DNA of 54,930 nt, from contig NZ_RCUA01000057.1 in the NCBI RefSeq assembly GCF_003731635.1, positions 1 to 54,930 of the forward strand. The letters run 5' to 3'. Under the pieces are notes generated by a model. It worked only from the letters and a program-made list of their open reading frames with translations, made no database searches and was not told the DNA's origin. Of this stretch, positions 8,871 through 17,189 are shown piece after piece (the stretch's first letter is position 1; the number at the start of each line of letters is the position of its first letter). Made by a program: the position numbers and the translations under genes. This DNA is from Marisediminitalea oceani (lineage in GTDB: Bacteria; Pseudomonadota; Gammaproteobacteria; Enterobacterales; Alteromonadaceae).

Positions 8871-9173
8871 TTAATCAAAATTGAGACTGGCGTAGCGCTG
8901 GATCCAAAGCCTGATCAGTTTTGATTTTGCTATACCGCTATGCTCTGACAGTTGCTGAAGCTGGTCTATACATTCCGGCGTCAGCGTAAAAGTTGCTCTG
9001 CGCATTGGCTCGTGGTGGGAGTCGTTAGCCTGCCGCTCTGTAACAGCGGCAAGGGGCACTACCACACCACTGGCATAATGCAGTGCGTCCTGAATAAATT
9101 CCTCTGCACTGACATTTTTAGTTGCAGTTCGACTAGCTCGCGGCGTAGAGCGAGACAGGTTTATCAGACTCAT
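8871..9173 (-). CDS. Small ribbon-helix-helix protein, putative partner of the ParA-like ATPase
   Basis: A 100-residue protein. Residues about 58-97 fit a ribbon-helix-helix DNA-binding fold: a strand RRATFTLT, helix PECIDQLQQLSEHSG, a turn, and helix AKSKLIRLWIQRYA. The first 57 residues are polar, probably disordered, and basic near the start. The ATG at 9173 lies inside the 3' end of the ParA-like gene (41-nt overlap), so the two are translationally coupled; a longer reading frame upstream in the same phase is only the parA antiphase. Small ParA followed by an RHH protein resembles type Ib plasmid partition cassettes (ParF/ParG type), where the RHH partner binds a centromere and stimulates the ATPase. 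That role is inference; it could be only a repressor. Confidence 0.7.
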   Translation of the reverse strand: MSLINLSRSTPRASRTATKNVSAEEFIQDALHYASGVVVPLAAVTERQANDSHHEPMRRATFTLTPECIDQLQQLSEHSGIAKSKLIRLWIQRYASLNFD

Positions 9174-9828
9174 GTTGTTCCCCTTTACGTCGGGCCAGTA
9201 ACTCTTCAATGATACTGCGAATTTCCACGGCAGCTTTACCATCGGCTTCACTTTCCAGCACCGAACGTCCGGACTCCTCTGAGTCGTCATACATGTTGCG
9301 GCTAAAGGTAACGGAATTTAATACTGGTACTTCAAAGGAGCGACACACCTCTTTGGCTTCCAGAATCCTTGACGCCAACGAAGGCAGTGAAGGACACTGA
9401 GTAATAACAAAAGCAGCGTTCATGCGCGGGTTGACCATCTTACAGGTCGACAAAATGTCTTCCATGTGCGGTACCGTTTTCAGGTCGCGGCGCTTGGGAC
9501 GCAATGGAATTAAGATATGGTCGGCAACCGCCATAGACGATCGCAGCGCCAGGTTATCCTGACCACCACAGTCGATAACCACATAGTCGTAGTGCTCTTT
9601 AAGGCTTAACAGCTCATTGCGGATCTTGCCGTAAAGCTGGATACAGTTGATGGAAGGCAGCTCTTCGTTGCTGCTTCGCTCCTGGGCCCAGTCTGACGTG
9701 GTTCGCTGGGGGTCACAATCCACCATCAGTACACTGGCTTTCTTCTCACAGCGTAAATATACGGCGATGTTCTGTGCAAGACAGCTTTTGCCGCTACCAC
9801 CTTTTTCGCCACCAACTAAAATCATCAT
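9133..9828 (-). CDS. Small ParA/MinD-family ATPase under a c-di-GMP riboswitch
   Basis: A 231-residue deviant-Walker ATPase. The signature KGGSGKS sits at residues 9-15 with both lysines (K9 and K14), DCDPQ follows at 37-41 and the Walker B strand DYVVIDCGG ends at D86. There is no N-terminal helix-turn-helix, which places it with small ParA proteins (type Ib partition, McdA, PpfA-like positioning ATPases) rather than large plasmid ParA. A GAGG ribosome binding site stands 8 nt before the ATG. It is the first gene behind the GEMM riboswitch and overlaps the RHH gene by 41 nt. Such ATPases position DNA, carboxysomes, chemoreceptor arrays or other cargo over the nucleoid; nothing here names the cargo. 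BcsQ of cellulose operons is a relative but has a different N-terminus and no bcs genes are nearby. Confidence 0.85.
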   Translation of the reverse strand: MMILVGGEKGGSGKSCLAQNIAVYLRCEKKASVLMVDCDPQRTTSDWAQERSSNEELPSINCIQLYGKIRNELLSLKEHYDYVVIDCGGQDNLALRSSMAVADHILIPLRPKRRDLKTVPHMEDILSTCKMVNPRMNAAFVITQCPSLPSLASRILEAKEVCRSFEVPVLNSVTFSRNMYDDSEESGRSVLESEADGKAAVEIRSIIEELLARRKGEQHESDKPVSLYAAS

Positions 9829-9893
9829 TGTTCAATCCTCATTAAGTAATCGCAATTACGTAATAAAAAAGTGAACTGACTGTCGGTGTCGCT

Positions 9894-9915
9894 GGCTTGC
9901 CGGGGGAAGCAAGCC
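9894..9915 (-). promoter_or_regulatory. Hairpin between the riboswitch and parA (possible expression platform)
   Basis: On the minus strand GGCTTGC and GCAAGCC form a perfect 7-bp stem around an 8-nt C-rich loop, about 10-20 nt after the aptamer. No T run follows directly; TTTTTT comes about 20 nt later. It could be a terminator or antiterminator half, or part of a fold that controls access to the ribosome binding site. Its switching role is inferred from position only. Confidence 0.5.
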
Positions 9916-9924
9916 GACGTCACC

Positions 9925-10013
9925 TCACAGTGTTCGGTAACCCCGCTATCCTATCTTTCGACGTAGACCGGAGGTTTTGCGTCACACCCTTTCGGCGTGT
10001 TTTGCCTTTTTCA
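9925..10013 (-). promoter_or_regulatory. Cyclic di-GMP-I (GEMM) riboswitch aptamer
   Basis: Read on the minus strand, this stretch carries the conserved GEMM-I elements in the right order. They are GGCAAAACACGCC (10006-9994), a GAAA tetraloop closing the first hairpin (9993-9990), GACGCAAAACC (9983-9973), the second hairpin beginning CTCCGGTCTA, and GATAGCGGGGTTACCGA near 9950-9934. The Vibrio cholerae Vc2 aptamer has the same blocks (GGCAAACC, GAAA, GACGCAAAGCC, CTCCGGCCTA, GTAGCGGGGTTACCGA). It lies about 100 nt upstream of the ParA-like start, with a promoter just ahead at 10030-10057. It should therefore sense c-di-GMP and control the parA/RHH transcript. Whether binding turns expression on or off is not evident. 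Confidence 0.93.
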
Positions 10014-10029
10014 TGTACTGCGGGATGCT

Positions 10030-10057
10030 CATATAGCACCCGTTGATTCCTGTTCAA
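10030..10057 (-). promoter_or_regulatory. Sigma-70 promoter for the riboswitch-parA-RHH transcript
   Basis: On the minus strand TTGAAC (10057-10052) and TATATG (10035-10030) are separated by 16 nt. Transcription would begin around 10022-10024, a few nucleotides before the GEMM aptamer, which is the expected geometry for a riboswitch leader. Confidence 0.65.
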
Positions 10058-10271
10058 ATAATAGAGTATCGGGTTGCTGGCATCCATTCACAGCGGGCAT
10101 TGAAATTTATATTAAGGGATTAATGCGTATACCCTAGCTGGTAAGGGTAATTCTTATTTGCGTTTAAATATTTTATTTTCAATCGTTAATTGTGATTAGC
10201 ATGATTGGTATTTACCGCTGGTTCTCTGCACTGTTAGGGTTATACTTATCGAAACTGTTAAGGAGAATGTA

Positions 10272-11018
10272 ATGACACACCCCATTGATAAACCTTCTTA
10301 TGAAGGAAAGAAAGTACCTGATGTGACCTTTGCCATTCGGGAAGGTGAGCAGTGGATTAATCGTACTACCGACGATATTTTCGCCGGCAAAACCGTAGTG
10401 GTTTTCTCCCTGCCAGGTGCTTTTACGCCGACTTGTTCGTCGACTCACCTGCCACGTTATAACGAGTTGGCCGACACATTCAAAGATCACGGTGTAGATG
10501 AAATTGTTTGTATTTCAGTGAATGACACCTTTGTTATGAATGCCTGGGCAGCGGACCAGGAATCAGACAATGTGTCGCTGGTACCTGATGGTAACGGTGA
10601 ATTTACCGATGGCATGGGAATGCTGGTGGACAAAGCTGATTTAGGCTTTGGTAAGCGCAGCTGGCGCTACTCGATGCTGGTAAAAGACGGCGTAGTGGAA
10701 AAAATGTTTATTGAGCCGAACAAACCGGGCGACCCGTTTGAGGTCTCAGACGCTGATACCATGCTATCCTACATTGCGCCTAATGCAGTGAAACTGGAGC
10801 CGGTTTCCATTATTACCAAACCAGGCTGTCCGTATTGTGCGAAAGCCAAAGCGCTGTTGCAGCATAAAGGCTTTAAATACGAAGAAATCGTCATGGGGCA
10901 GGGCGCTACGCTGACGACATTAAAAGCTATCAGCGGCCGTGACACAGTACCCCAGGTATTTATTGGTGGTAAGCATATTGGCGGCAGCGACGATCTGGAA
11001 GCTTATTTCGCCGAATAG
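10272..11018 (+). CDS. Hybrid peroxiredoxin-glutaredoxin (PGdx)
   Basis: A 248-residue fusion enzyme that reduces hydroperoxides with glutathione. Residues 1-165 are a Prx5-type peroxiredoxin with peroxidatic C55 in [12 protein letters not shown]. Residues about 175-248 are a glutaredoxin domain with the CPYC active site (C186, C189), the TVPQVFI cis-proline strand and [10 protein letters not shown]. The natural fusion lets the Grx part recycle the Prx part in one polypeptide, as described for Haemophilus and Vibrio relatives. AAGGAG precedes the ATG by 7 nt. It diverges from the riboswitch-parA unit across a 443-nt intergenic region and ends at its own strong terminator. Redox control is likely, but no OxyR site could be assigned by eye. 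Confidence 0.95.
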   Translation: MTHPIDKPSYEGKKVPDVTFAIREGEQWINRTTDDIFAGKTVVVFSLPGAFTPTCSSTHLPRYNELADTFKDHGVDEIVCISVNDTFVMNAWAADQESDNVSLVPDGNGEFTDGMGMLVDKADLGFGKRSWRYSMLVKDGVVEKMFIEPNKPGDPFEVSDADTMLSYIAPNAVKLEPVSIITKPGCPYCAKAKALLQHKGFKYEEIVMGQGATLTTLKAISGRDTVPQVFIGGKHIGGSDDLEAYFAE

Positions 11019-11035
11019 CGTTATAGTAAACTGAT

Positions 11036-11064
11036 AAAAAACTCGCCAATCGGCGAGTTTTTTT
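11036..11064. terminator. Bidirectional Rho-independent terminator
   Basis: A stem ACTCGCC / GGCGAGT with a 4-nt loop is flanked by A5 on the left and T7 on the right, extending the pairing to about 11 bp. It can end the peroxiredoxin-glutaredoxin transcript on the plus strand and the convergent ABM-domain gene on the minus strand. Confidence 0.93.
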
Positions 11065-11079
11065 GGTTTAAAGACTTAG

Positions 11080-11427
11080 TTACAGCTGCGGGGCGTCGAA
11101 GTCCTCAGGCTCATCGGTATAAATACACACGTTCCAGTCTTCAGCCAGGCCGTCCTCGGCCTGACAATAAGTAGCAAAGAAATCACTGATTTCCTGACGC
11201 TGACAGTGAGCTTCGAAGCTGGCCATATCGGCCCAGATTTCATTAAACGCAATGGGAAAGCTGTTGCCTTCGGCGAACGGACTGGTGATATGGCGGGTAA
11301 CGATATACTGAATACAGCCATCTTCTCTTAGCGTGTTGGGCTCGAGGCTCTGGAGCACTTTAAACAGCGCTTTTTCTTTGCCGGGTTTGGGTAAAAACTG
11401 GGCGCTACAATACACTTTCTTTGACAT
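11080..11427 (-). CDS. Antibiotic biosynthesis monooxygenase (ABM) domain protein
   Basis: A 115-residue cytoplasmic protein with a single ABM-type dimeric alpha/beta-barrel domain. It begins KKVYCSAQFLPKPGKEKALFKVL, written here as the first strand (KKVYCSAQF) and helix (PGKEKALFKVL). The central EDGCIQYIVTRH and FNEIWADMASFEAHCQ follow the YgiN-like pattern. Such proteins include quinol monooxygenases, heme-degrading enzymes and many of unknown role; the domain alone does not decide the substrate. The C-terminus is acidic. It is a single gene convergent with the peroxiredoxin-glutaredoxin hybrid and shares the terminator at 11036-11064. A link to oxidative metabolism is suggested only by that neighbour. 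Confidence 0.8.
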   Translation of the reverse strand: MSKKVYCSAQFLPKPGKEKALFKVLQSLEPNTLREDGCIQYIVTRHITSPFAEGNSFPIAFNEIWADMASFEAHCQRQEISDFFATYCQAEDGLAEDWNVCIYTDEPEDFDAPQL

Positions 11428-11606
11428 GAGTAATCCTTAACAGGCGTGGACTTTGTTTTTTTATAGTCTCAGTATGGCGATTCTGGTCCTGAAGTCAAAA
11501 GCTTACCTGCAATCTGTTTTTACTGACCTTTTATCGTTATTGCCCTCGTTATCGTCAATGGTTTTTGCCATAGTAGAAAAAACACAACAAATCAGGGGCA
11601 AACACT

Positions 11607-12911
11607 TTGAAACCTTCTTTTCTGACAACATTTACCTGCGCCACCAGTCTGTTGTTCTCGCTGGCAACCAGTGCGGCGCTATCCGGCGATGAGCTGCAGA
11701 TGGCCGATTATATTGATGGCCGTAAAGAGGCAGCGATGAGCTTGCTGGAAAAAAGCGTCAACATAAATAGCGGCACCATGAACTTTTCCGGCGTCAGAAA
11801 GGTGGCAGACCAATTGATGCCGGAATTTGAGGCGTTGGGCTTTGACGTTTGGTTTGAGGATGGAGCCGCATTCAACCGGGCTGGCCATCTGATTGCCAGA
11901 ATTGAAGGCGGCAAGGGCCCCAAAATGCTACTGATTGGCCACCTCGATACGGTGTTTGAGCCTGGCAGTCCGTTTCAAACCTTTACCCGGGTGGACGATA
12001 AGCATATTAAAGGGCCGGGCGTTGCCGATATGAAAGGCGGCAACATTATTATGCTCGAAGCACTGCGAGCACTGCACGCGGCAGGTAAGTTATCATCGAT
12101 GAATATTATGGTGGTAATGACCGGCGATGAAGAGCTCAGTGGCCGGCCGTTAGCCTTGTCTAAAAAAGCCTTAATCGACGGTGCCAAATGGGCCGATATT
12201 TCACTGGGCTTTGAAAATGGCGACGGTAATCCGGCCACTGCTAATGTCTCGCGTCGCGGCTCGGTAGATTGGGTGTTAACGGTTAAAGGCACGCCGGCGC
12301 ATTCTTCCCAGGTATTTAAACCTACCGTGGGCGCTGGCGCGATTTATGAAGCCTCGCGTATCTTAACCAGCTTTTACGATAAGCTAAGAAGTGAACAATT
12401 ACTTACCTTTAACCCCGGCAGAATTATGGGTGGCACCGAAGTTTCACACGATAAACTGAACAATAGCGGCAGCACATTTGGTAAAAACAATGTGGTTGCT
12501 GAACATGCTACTGTTACCGGTGATATCCGTGCGGTTTCGCAGGAGCAGTTAATTCGGGTTCAGCATAAAATGCAGGCCATCGTAAAACAGAGTCTGCCTA
12601 AAACCAGTGCGGTCATCGAGTTTGGTGAGGGCTATCCGCCTTTATCGCCAAAGCCGGGGAATCATGAGTTGCTGGGGATTTACAGCAAAGTCAGTCAGGA
12701 TCTCGGCCAGGGCAGTGTCACCGCAGTGAATCCGCTTAATGCTGGCGCCGCCGATGTCTCCTTTACTTCAGAGTATGTGGAAATGGCCCTGGATGGTTTG
12801 GGTATGAGTGGCTCAGGAGGTCACACGGTAAATGAAACGGCGCTGGTGGGGGCCTTGCCTGCCCAGGCCAAACGCGCAGCTATTTTGATGTTACGTTTGA
12901 GTGAACGGTAA
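11607..12911 (+). CDS. Secreted M20-family metallopeptidase (glutamate carboxypeptidase type)
   Basis: A 434-residue zinc exopeptidase with a cleavable signal peptide (hydrophobic residues 8-22, TSAALS cleavage region). Metal and catalytic residues of the M20 family are visible: H112 in GHLDTVF, the bridging D141 in GVADMKGG, E175-E176 in TGDEELSG and the C-terminal GSGGHTVNE histidine. The dimerisation lid lies around residues 215-330. Similarity is to carboxypeptidase G2/glutamate carboxypeptidase-like enzymes, so release of C-terminal acidic residues in the periplasm is likely. The start is TTG at 11607, with AGGGG 8-9 nt upstream and the signal peptide directly after, which makes it convincing. 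The alpha/beta hydrolase 87 nt downstream is also secreted and may share the transcript past a weak hairpin. Confidence 0.9.
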   Translation: MKPSFLTTFTCATSLLFSLATSAALSGDELQMADYIDGRKEAAMSLLEKSVNINSGTMNFSGVRKVADQLMPEFEALGFDVWFEDGAAFNRAGHLIARIEGGKGPKMLLIGHLDTVFEPGSPFQTFTRVDDKHIKGPGVADMKGGNIIMLEALRALHAAGKLSSMNIMVVMTGDEELSGRPLALSKKALIDGAKWADISLGFENGDGNPATANVSRRGSVDWVLTVKGTPAHSSQVFKPTVGAGAIYEASRILTSFYDKLRSEQLLTFNPGRIMGGTEVSHDKLNNSGSTFGKNNVVAEHATVTGDIRAVSQEQLIRVQHKMQAIVKQSLPKTSAVIEFGEGYPPLSPKPGNHELLGIYSKVSQDLGQGSVTAVNPLNAGAADVSFTSEYVEMALDGLGMSGSGGHTVNETALVGALPAQAKRAAILMLRLSER

Positions 12912-12950
12912 CCCGCTATTGTTTTCCTGCCAATGATTGCAATTCTCAGG

Positions 12951-12984
12951 CAAGGCCGCCATAGTAGGCGCCCTTGCTGATTTT
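12951..12984 (+). terminator. Weak terminator or attenuator hairpin between peptidase and hydrolase
   Basis: CAAGGCCGCC pairs with GGCGCCCTTG across a 6-nt loop, with one C-C mismatch, and is followed after three bases by TTTT. The short T run suggests partial termination, so the hydrolase downstream may still be co-transcribed. Confidence 0.5.
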
Positions 12985-12998
12985 AATGGAGTCAACCA

Positions 12999-14033
12999 GT
13001 GAAGTCGTTGTTACATCTGGTCTGTCTGACCACTACATTGTGTTTTTCTGCGCTGGCGACAGGGCAATCTCAGTTTGCACTGAATCAGTCTTTTGCCGCC
13101 CTGTACGAGCAGGAGCTCGGTAGTACGCAAAAGTGTCTGAGTTCGTCGGCGAATCGTTATGCGGTGTGTTCACCGGCGCTGCGAGGCGATGGTAATGCAC
13201 CATTTATTTTGTTTCAGCAAACAGACAGCCCCATCGTTGTGCTCACCCACGGGCTCAGTGACTCTCCCTTTTTCGTCTCAGCGATTGCCGATGAGCTTTA
13301 TCATTCCGGTTATACTGTTATCGCACCGCTGTTGCCAGGACATGGTCTGAAAGACGCTGATGCTGCGATGGAAGATGATCAACTGGCCGAACGCTGGCAG
13401 GCGCATCTGGCGAAAGTGGTGGAGCTGGCGTTGCAATCTACCGAGAAAGTGGTGTTAGGCGGCTTTTCTACCGGCGGTGCATTATCGGTGGATTACTACC
13501 TGTCTAATCCCGATAATGTGCAGGGCATTCTGTTATTTTCTGGCGCGCTGGCGCTCAATGGTAACGTGGAGTCACTTTCGAAGCTGTGGGGGATAAAGAC
13601 GCTGGCGAAGTTGCTCGACGGTGACTATCTGACTAACGGACCCAACCCACAAAAATATCCCAAAGTCGCCAGCTTCGCAGGGCTTGAGTTAATGGAGCTC
13701 ATTCGCAGTATCCGCGAACGTCTGGAGGAAGGCGCTCGGGTGGCGGTACCGGTTTTCGTGGCCCATTCTCAGGCCGATCAGACCACGCCTATCGAGGGCG
13801 TACAAAACCTGCTGACCTATGTGGATGCGGATAACACCTTTTATGTCATCGATGAACAGTATCAGCTGTGCCACGCGGATCTGGTTGTTAACCGTCTGCT
13901 GCTGGAGAAAATGGACTTTGATAAAAGTCGCGCCGATTTAAGCGAAACCTGCGCTATCCCTCAGGTTAACCCGCAGTTTTTTCCTATGGCGAGAGCCCTG
14001 CGCGGATTCGTAGAGTTTGCCCTGCCGAAATGA
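12999..14033 (+). CDS. Secreted alpha/beta hydrolase
   Basis: A 344-residue serine hydrolase with an N-terminal signal peptide (residues 1-22, ALATGQS). The nucleophile elbow is GGFSTGG with S157. The acid is probably D260 in AHSQADQTTP and the base H292 in CHADL. HGLSDSP near residue 84 forms the oxyanion region. The lid and substrate pocket are not diagnostic; esterase/lipase or monoacylglycerol lipase-like activity is the best general guess. Translation starts at GTG 12999 with an upstream GGAG; the signal peptide begins immediately after it. It is convergent with the cus operon and 38 nt separate the stops. Confidence 0.82.
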   Translation: MKSLLHLVCLTTTLCFSALATGQSQFALNQSFAALYEQELGSTQKCLSSSANRYAVCSPALRGDGNAPFILFQQTDSPIVVLTHGLSDSPFFVSAIADELYHSGYTVIAPLLPGHGLKDADAAMEDDQLAERWQAHLAKVVELALQSTEKVVLGGFSTGGALSVDYYLSNPDNVQGILLFSGALALNGNVESLSKLWGIKTLAKLLDGDYLTNGPNPQKYPKVASFAGLELMELIRSIRERLEEGARVAVPVFVAHSQADQTTPIEGVQNLLTYVDADNTFYVIDEQYQLCHADLVVNRLLLEKMDFDKSRADLSETCAIPQVNPQFFPMARALRGFVEFALPK

Positions 14034-14038
14034 CAGGG

Positions 14039-14060
14039 CTTAGTCCACACTAAGTTGTTT
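14039..14060. terminator. Small convergent-gene hairpin, possible terminator
   Basis: CTTAGT pairs perfectly with ACTAAG over a 4-nt loop and TTGTTT follows on the plus strand. It lies between the convergent hydrolase and cusA stops. The stem is short and AT-rich, so termination is uncertain in either direction. Confidence 0.4.
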
Positions 14061-14072
14061 ACCCTGGCAGGG

Positions 14073-17000
14073 CTAGCGGAGTTTAGCCCGCTGGTTCAGG
14101 AAAAAGCCCGCTGGAACAACCAGTAAAGACAGCACCAGCGCACTGGCCATGCCGCCCACCATTGGCGCTGCAATCCGACTCATTACCTCTGAGCCGGTGC
14201 CGGTACCACTAATCACCGGCAATAAACCTATCATTACCGTTAGTACTGTCATCAATACCGGGCGCACGCGTTTAAGTGCTCCTTCCTCAACAGCCTCACG
14301 CAGACTCGCGCTGATATCCACGTTAGCGACAGGGCGAATATGCTCGCAGGTGCTGTTAAGGTAAATCACCATGATGACGCCGATTTCAACAGCCACACCG
14401 GCCAGGGCAATAAAACCAACCCCAACTGCAACGGAAAGATGGTAATCCAGTGCATAGAGTAACCAGATCCCGCCGATAAGTGCCATGGGTAGGGTACCGA
14501 GTACCAGTACCACATCACTCAGACGGCGAAAGCTCATAAACAGTAAAATCACTATCACTGCCAGTGTCATCGGCACAACAAAGGTTAGCTTTTGCATGGC
14601 CCGTTCAAGATATTCATACTGTCCGGCCCACTGTAACGTGTAGCCAGCAGGAAGGTTGAGGTCTTTATCCAGCACGCCTTTGGCCTGTTTAACGTAACTC
14701 TCAATATCAATACCGGCTACATCAATAAAAACATAACCGGTGAGCCGGGCATTTTCGCTCTTAAGCGCTGGCGGGCCTTCGGCAATTCGAATATGCGTAA
14801 TATCCCCTAGTGTTATGCGCTCTCCTCGAGGTGTCACTATGGGTAAGCCTGCAAGCGCTTCCGGGCTGTTCCGGTATTGCTGGGGATAACGCAAATTAAC
14901 CGAATACCGGGCAATATTCTCCACCGTTGTGGTAATGGTCTTGCCGCCTACGGCAGTACTGACGAGCTGCTGCACCTGGGCTATCGTCAGGCCATATCGG
15001 CTTATAGCAAGGCGGTCGATATCAATATCGATATACCGGGCGCCGGCAACCCGCTCAGCATAAACCGATTCAGTGCCCTCAAGGTCGCCCAGCAACTTTT
15101 CAATATCGGTGCCGATGGTCTCGATTTGCTTAACATCCGGGCCTGAGATTTTAATGCCCAGTGGCGTTTTAATACCGGTGGCCAGCATGTCGATGCGGGT
15201 TTGGATGGGCATCACCCAGGCGTTAGTCAGGCCGGGGAAAGCAACAATGCTGTTGAGTTCATCGCGTAAATCCTGGCTTGTCAGCCCCTCACGCCACTGC
15301 GATTTGGGTTTAAGCTGAATAAAGGTTTCAATCATGGTCAGCGGAGCAGGGTCGGTTGCGGTCTCCGCCCGGCCTACTTTACCAAATACAGTTTTAACCT
15401 CCGGCAGGGTGCGGATCAGTTTGTCGGTTTGTTGCAAAATTTCCCGGGCCTCAGCAATGGATACGCCAGCATAGGTGGTGGGCATATACATCAGGTCGCC
15501 TTCGTCGAGCGGCGGCATAAATTCGCTGCCCAACTTTGATAACGGGTAGTAACCGGCAAGCGTAATCAGAATCGCCACTAATAACGTAGATTTAGGGAAA
15601 CGCAGCACGACTCTTAGTGCTGGCTTGTAGGCTGCCTGAGCTATGCGATTAATCGGGTTTCGCTCCTCTGGCGCAATGTTGCCGCGGATCAGGTAGCCCA
15701 TAAGTACCGGGATCAGGGTAATGGCCAGGCCCGCCGCCGCGGCCATGGCAAAGGTCTTGGTGTAAGCCAGGGGCGCAAACATCCGTCCTTCCTGAGCTTC
15801 CAGAATAAATACCGGCAAAAAGCTCACCGTGATGATCAGCAAACTGAAAAACAGTGCCGGGCCCACTTCGGTTGCGGCTTTACTTACCAGCTCCCAGCGG
15901 TTGGCGTCTGCTGGTGCTTTTTCCAGATGTTTGTGAAAGTTTTCAATCATCACAATAGCACCATCGGTCATGGCGCCAATGGCAATGGCAATGCCACCCA
16001 GCGACATAATGTTGGCATTAATGCCCTGCCAGTGCATCAGTAAAAAGGCACCCAGAATACCCAGTGGTAGTGTTACCAGCGCAACCAGCGCGCTGCGTAA
16101 ATGAAGTAAAAACAGGCCGCAGATAAGCGCGACAATGAGCAGCTCTTCCAGCAGCTTATCCCACAGGTTATCGATGGCACTGGCAATCAGGTTAGAACGG
16201 TCATAGACCGTGGTGATCTCTACGCCTTCTGGCAGGCCGGCCTGCAGGTCCTGCAGTTTTGCCTTAACACCATCAATAGTTTGCTGGGCGTTTTCGTTAT
16301 AGCGCATGACAATAATGCCACCCACGGTTTCGCCCTCGCCATTAAGTTCGGCGATGCCACGGCGCGGTGCCGGCCCTTCTCTGACTTCGGCCACATCCGT
16401 CAGTGTTACCGGTGTGCCGGATGCTGATACGGCCAGGGTGATCTGCCTGATATCGCGCAGGCTTTCAATATAGCCACTGACCGTGACCATATATTCCGCT
16501 TCGGCCATCTCAATCACCGAAGCGCCTACTTCCTGGTTGTTCTGACTCACCGCCATTTCCAGCTGAGCCATGGTTAAATTGTAAGCGTCCAGTTTGTAGG
16601 GATCGGCCACAATCTGATACTGTTTTTTCATGCCGCCCACTGTGGCGACTTCAGATACCCCGGGCACCGATTGCAGGGCAAATTTCAGGTACCAGTCCTG
16701 CAGGCTGGTGAGCTCATCGATATCATGCTGACCGCTCGGATCGCTTAACGCGTACATATACACCCAGCCTACACCGGTGGCATCCGGGCCGAGTCTGGGT
16801 TTTGCCGAGGCCGGTAGGGTAGGTGCTACCTGGGAAAGGTACTCCAGTACCCGGGAGCGGGCCCAGTACATGTCGGTGTTATCATCAAACAGGATGTACA
16901 CATAGGAGTCGCCAAAGAAAGAGAATCCGCGAACCGTATGCGCCCCCGGTACCGACAGCATGGCTGAGGTGAGCGGATAGGTGACCTGTTGCTCTACCAC

Positions 17001-17177
17001 AGAGGGGGCTTGCCCCGGGTAGTTGGTTTGAATGATCACCTGCACATCGGATAAATCCGGAATCGCATCCACCGGGGTTTGTTTAACCGACCAGATGCCT
17101 GCCGCGGTGAGCATCAGTGCTGCAAGCAATACCAGTACGCGATTGTTGAGCGACCAGTTAATTATGACTGCTATCAT
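14073..17177 (-). CDS. cusA: CusA-type heavy-metal RND efflux transporter (Cu/Ag)
   Basis: A 1034-residue inner-membrane pump, the usual length of the HME-RND class. It has the 12-helix RND layout with two large periplasmic loops. Family landmarks include SDVQVIIQTNYPGQAP, the TM4 motif GAMTDGAIVMIEN carrying the proton-relay aspartate, MPPLDEGDLMYMP, and ETFIQLKP in the pore-domain region. With CusB and the TolC-like protein upstream it would form a tripartite complex expelling Cu(I)/Ag(I) from periplasm and cytoplasm. It follows cusB by 12 nt and is the last gene of the operon. The CusF-like domains fused to the adaptor and the CopL-type leader favour copper/silver over the zinc/cadmium CzcA specificity. 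Confidence 0.93.
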   Translation of the reverse strand: MIAVIINWSLNNRVLVLLAALMLTAAGIWSVKQTPVDAIPDLSDVQVIIQTNYPGQAPSVVEQQVTYPLTSAMLSVPGAHTVRGFSFFGDSYVYILFDDNTDMYWARSRVLEYLSQVAPTLPASAKPRLGPDATGVGWVYMYALSDPSGQHDIDELTSLQDWYLKFALQSVPGVSEVATVGGMKKQYQIVADPYKLDAYNLTMAQLEMAVSQNNQEVGASVIEMAEAEYMVTVSGYIESLRDIRQITLAVSASGTPVTLTDVAEVREGPAPRRGIAELNGEGETVGGIIVMRYNENAQQTIDGVKAKLQDLQAGLPEGVEITTVYDRSNLIASAIDNLWDKLLEELLIVALICGLFLLHLRSALVALVTLPLGILGAFLLMHWQGINANIMSLGGIAIAIGAMTDGAIVMIENFHKHLEKAPADANRWELVSKAATEVGPALFFSLLIITVSFLPVFILEAQEGRMFAPLAYTKTFAMAAAAGLAITLIPVLMGYLIRGNIAPEERNPINRIAQAAYKPALRVVLRFPKSTLLVAILITLAGYYPLSKLGSEFMPPLDEGDLMYMPTTYAGVSIAEAREILQQTDKLIRTLPEVKTVFGKVGRAETATDPAPLTMIETFIQLKPKSQWREGLTSQDLRDELNSIVAFPGLTNAWVMPIQTRIDMLATGIKTPLGIKISGPDVKQIETIGTDIEKLLGDLEGTESVYAERVAGARYIDIDIDRLAISRYGLTIAQVQQLVSTAVGGKTITTTVENIARYSVNLRYPQQYRNSPEALAGLPIVTPRGERITLGDITHIRIAEGPPALKSENARLTGYVFIDVAGIDIESYVKQAKGVLDKDLNLPAGYTLQWAGQYEYLERAMQKLTFVVPMTLAVIVILLFMSFRRLSDVVLVLGTLPMALIGGIWLLYALDYHLSVAVGVGFIALAGVAVEIGVIMVIYLNSTCEHIRPVANVDISASLREAVEEGALKRVRPVLMTVLTVMIGLLPVISGTGTGSEVMSRIAAPMVGGMASALVLSLLVVPAGFFLNQRAKLR

Positions 17178-17189
17178 GACTGGCTCCTG

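Noticed and set aside
10131..10271. An OxyR-type operator upstream of the peroxiredoxin-glutaredoxin gene
   Set aside because: The region is AT-rich with some ATAG-like bits, but no convincing spaced repeat could be aligned by eye.
11453..11692. A 79-codon plus-strand frame before the M20 peptidase
   Set aside because: It overlaps the start and signal peptide of the peptidase in another frame and lacks a ribosome binding site.
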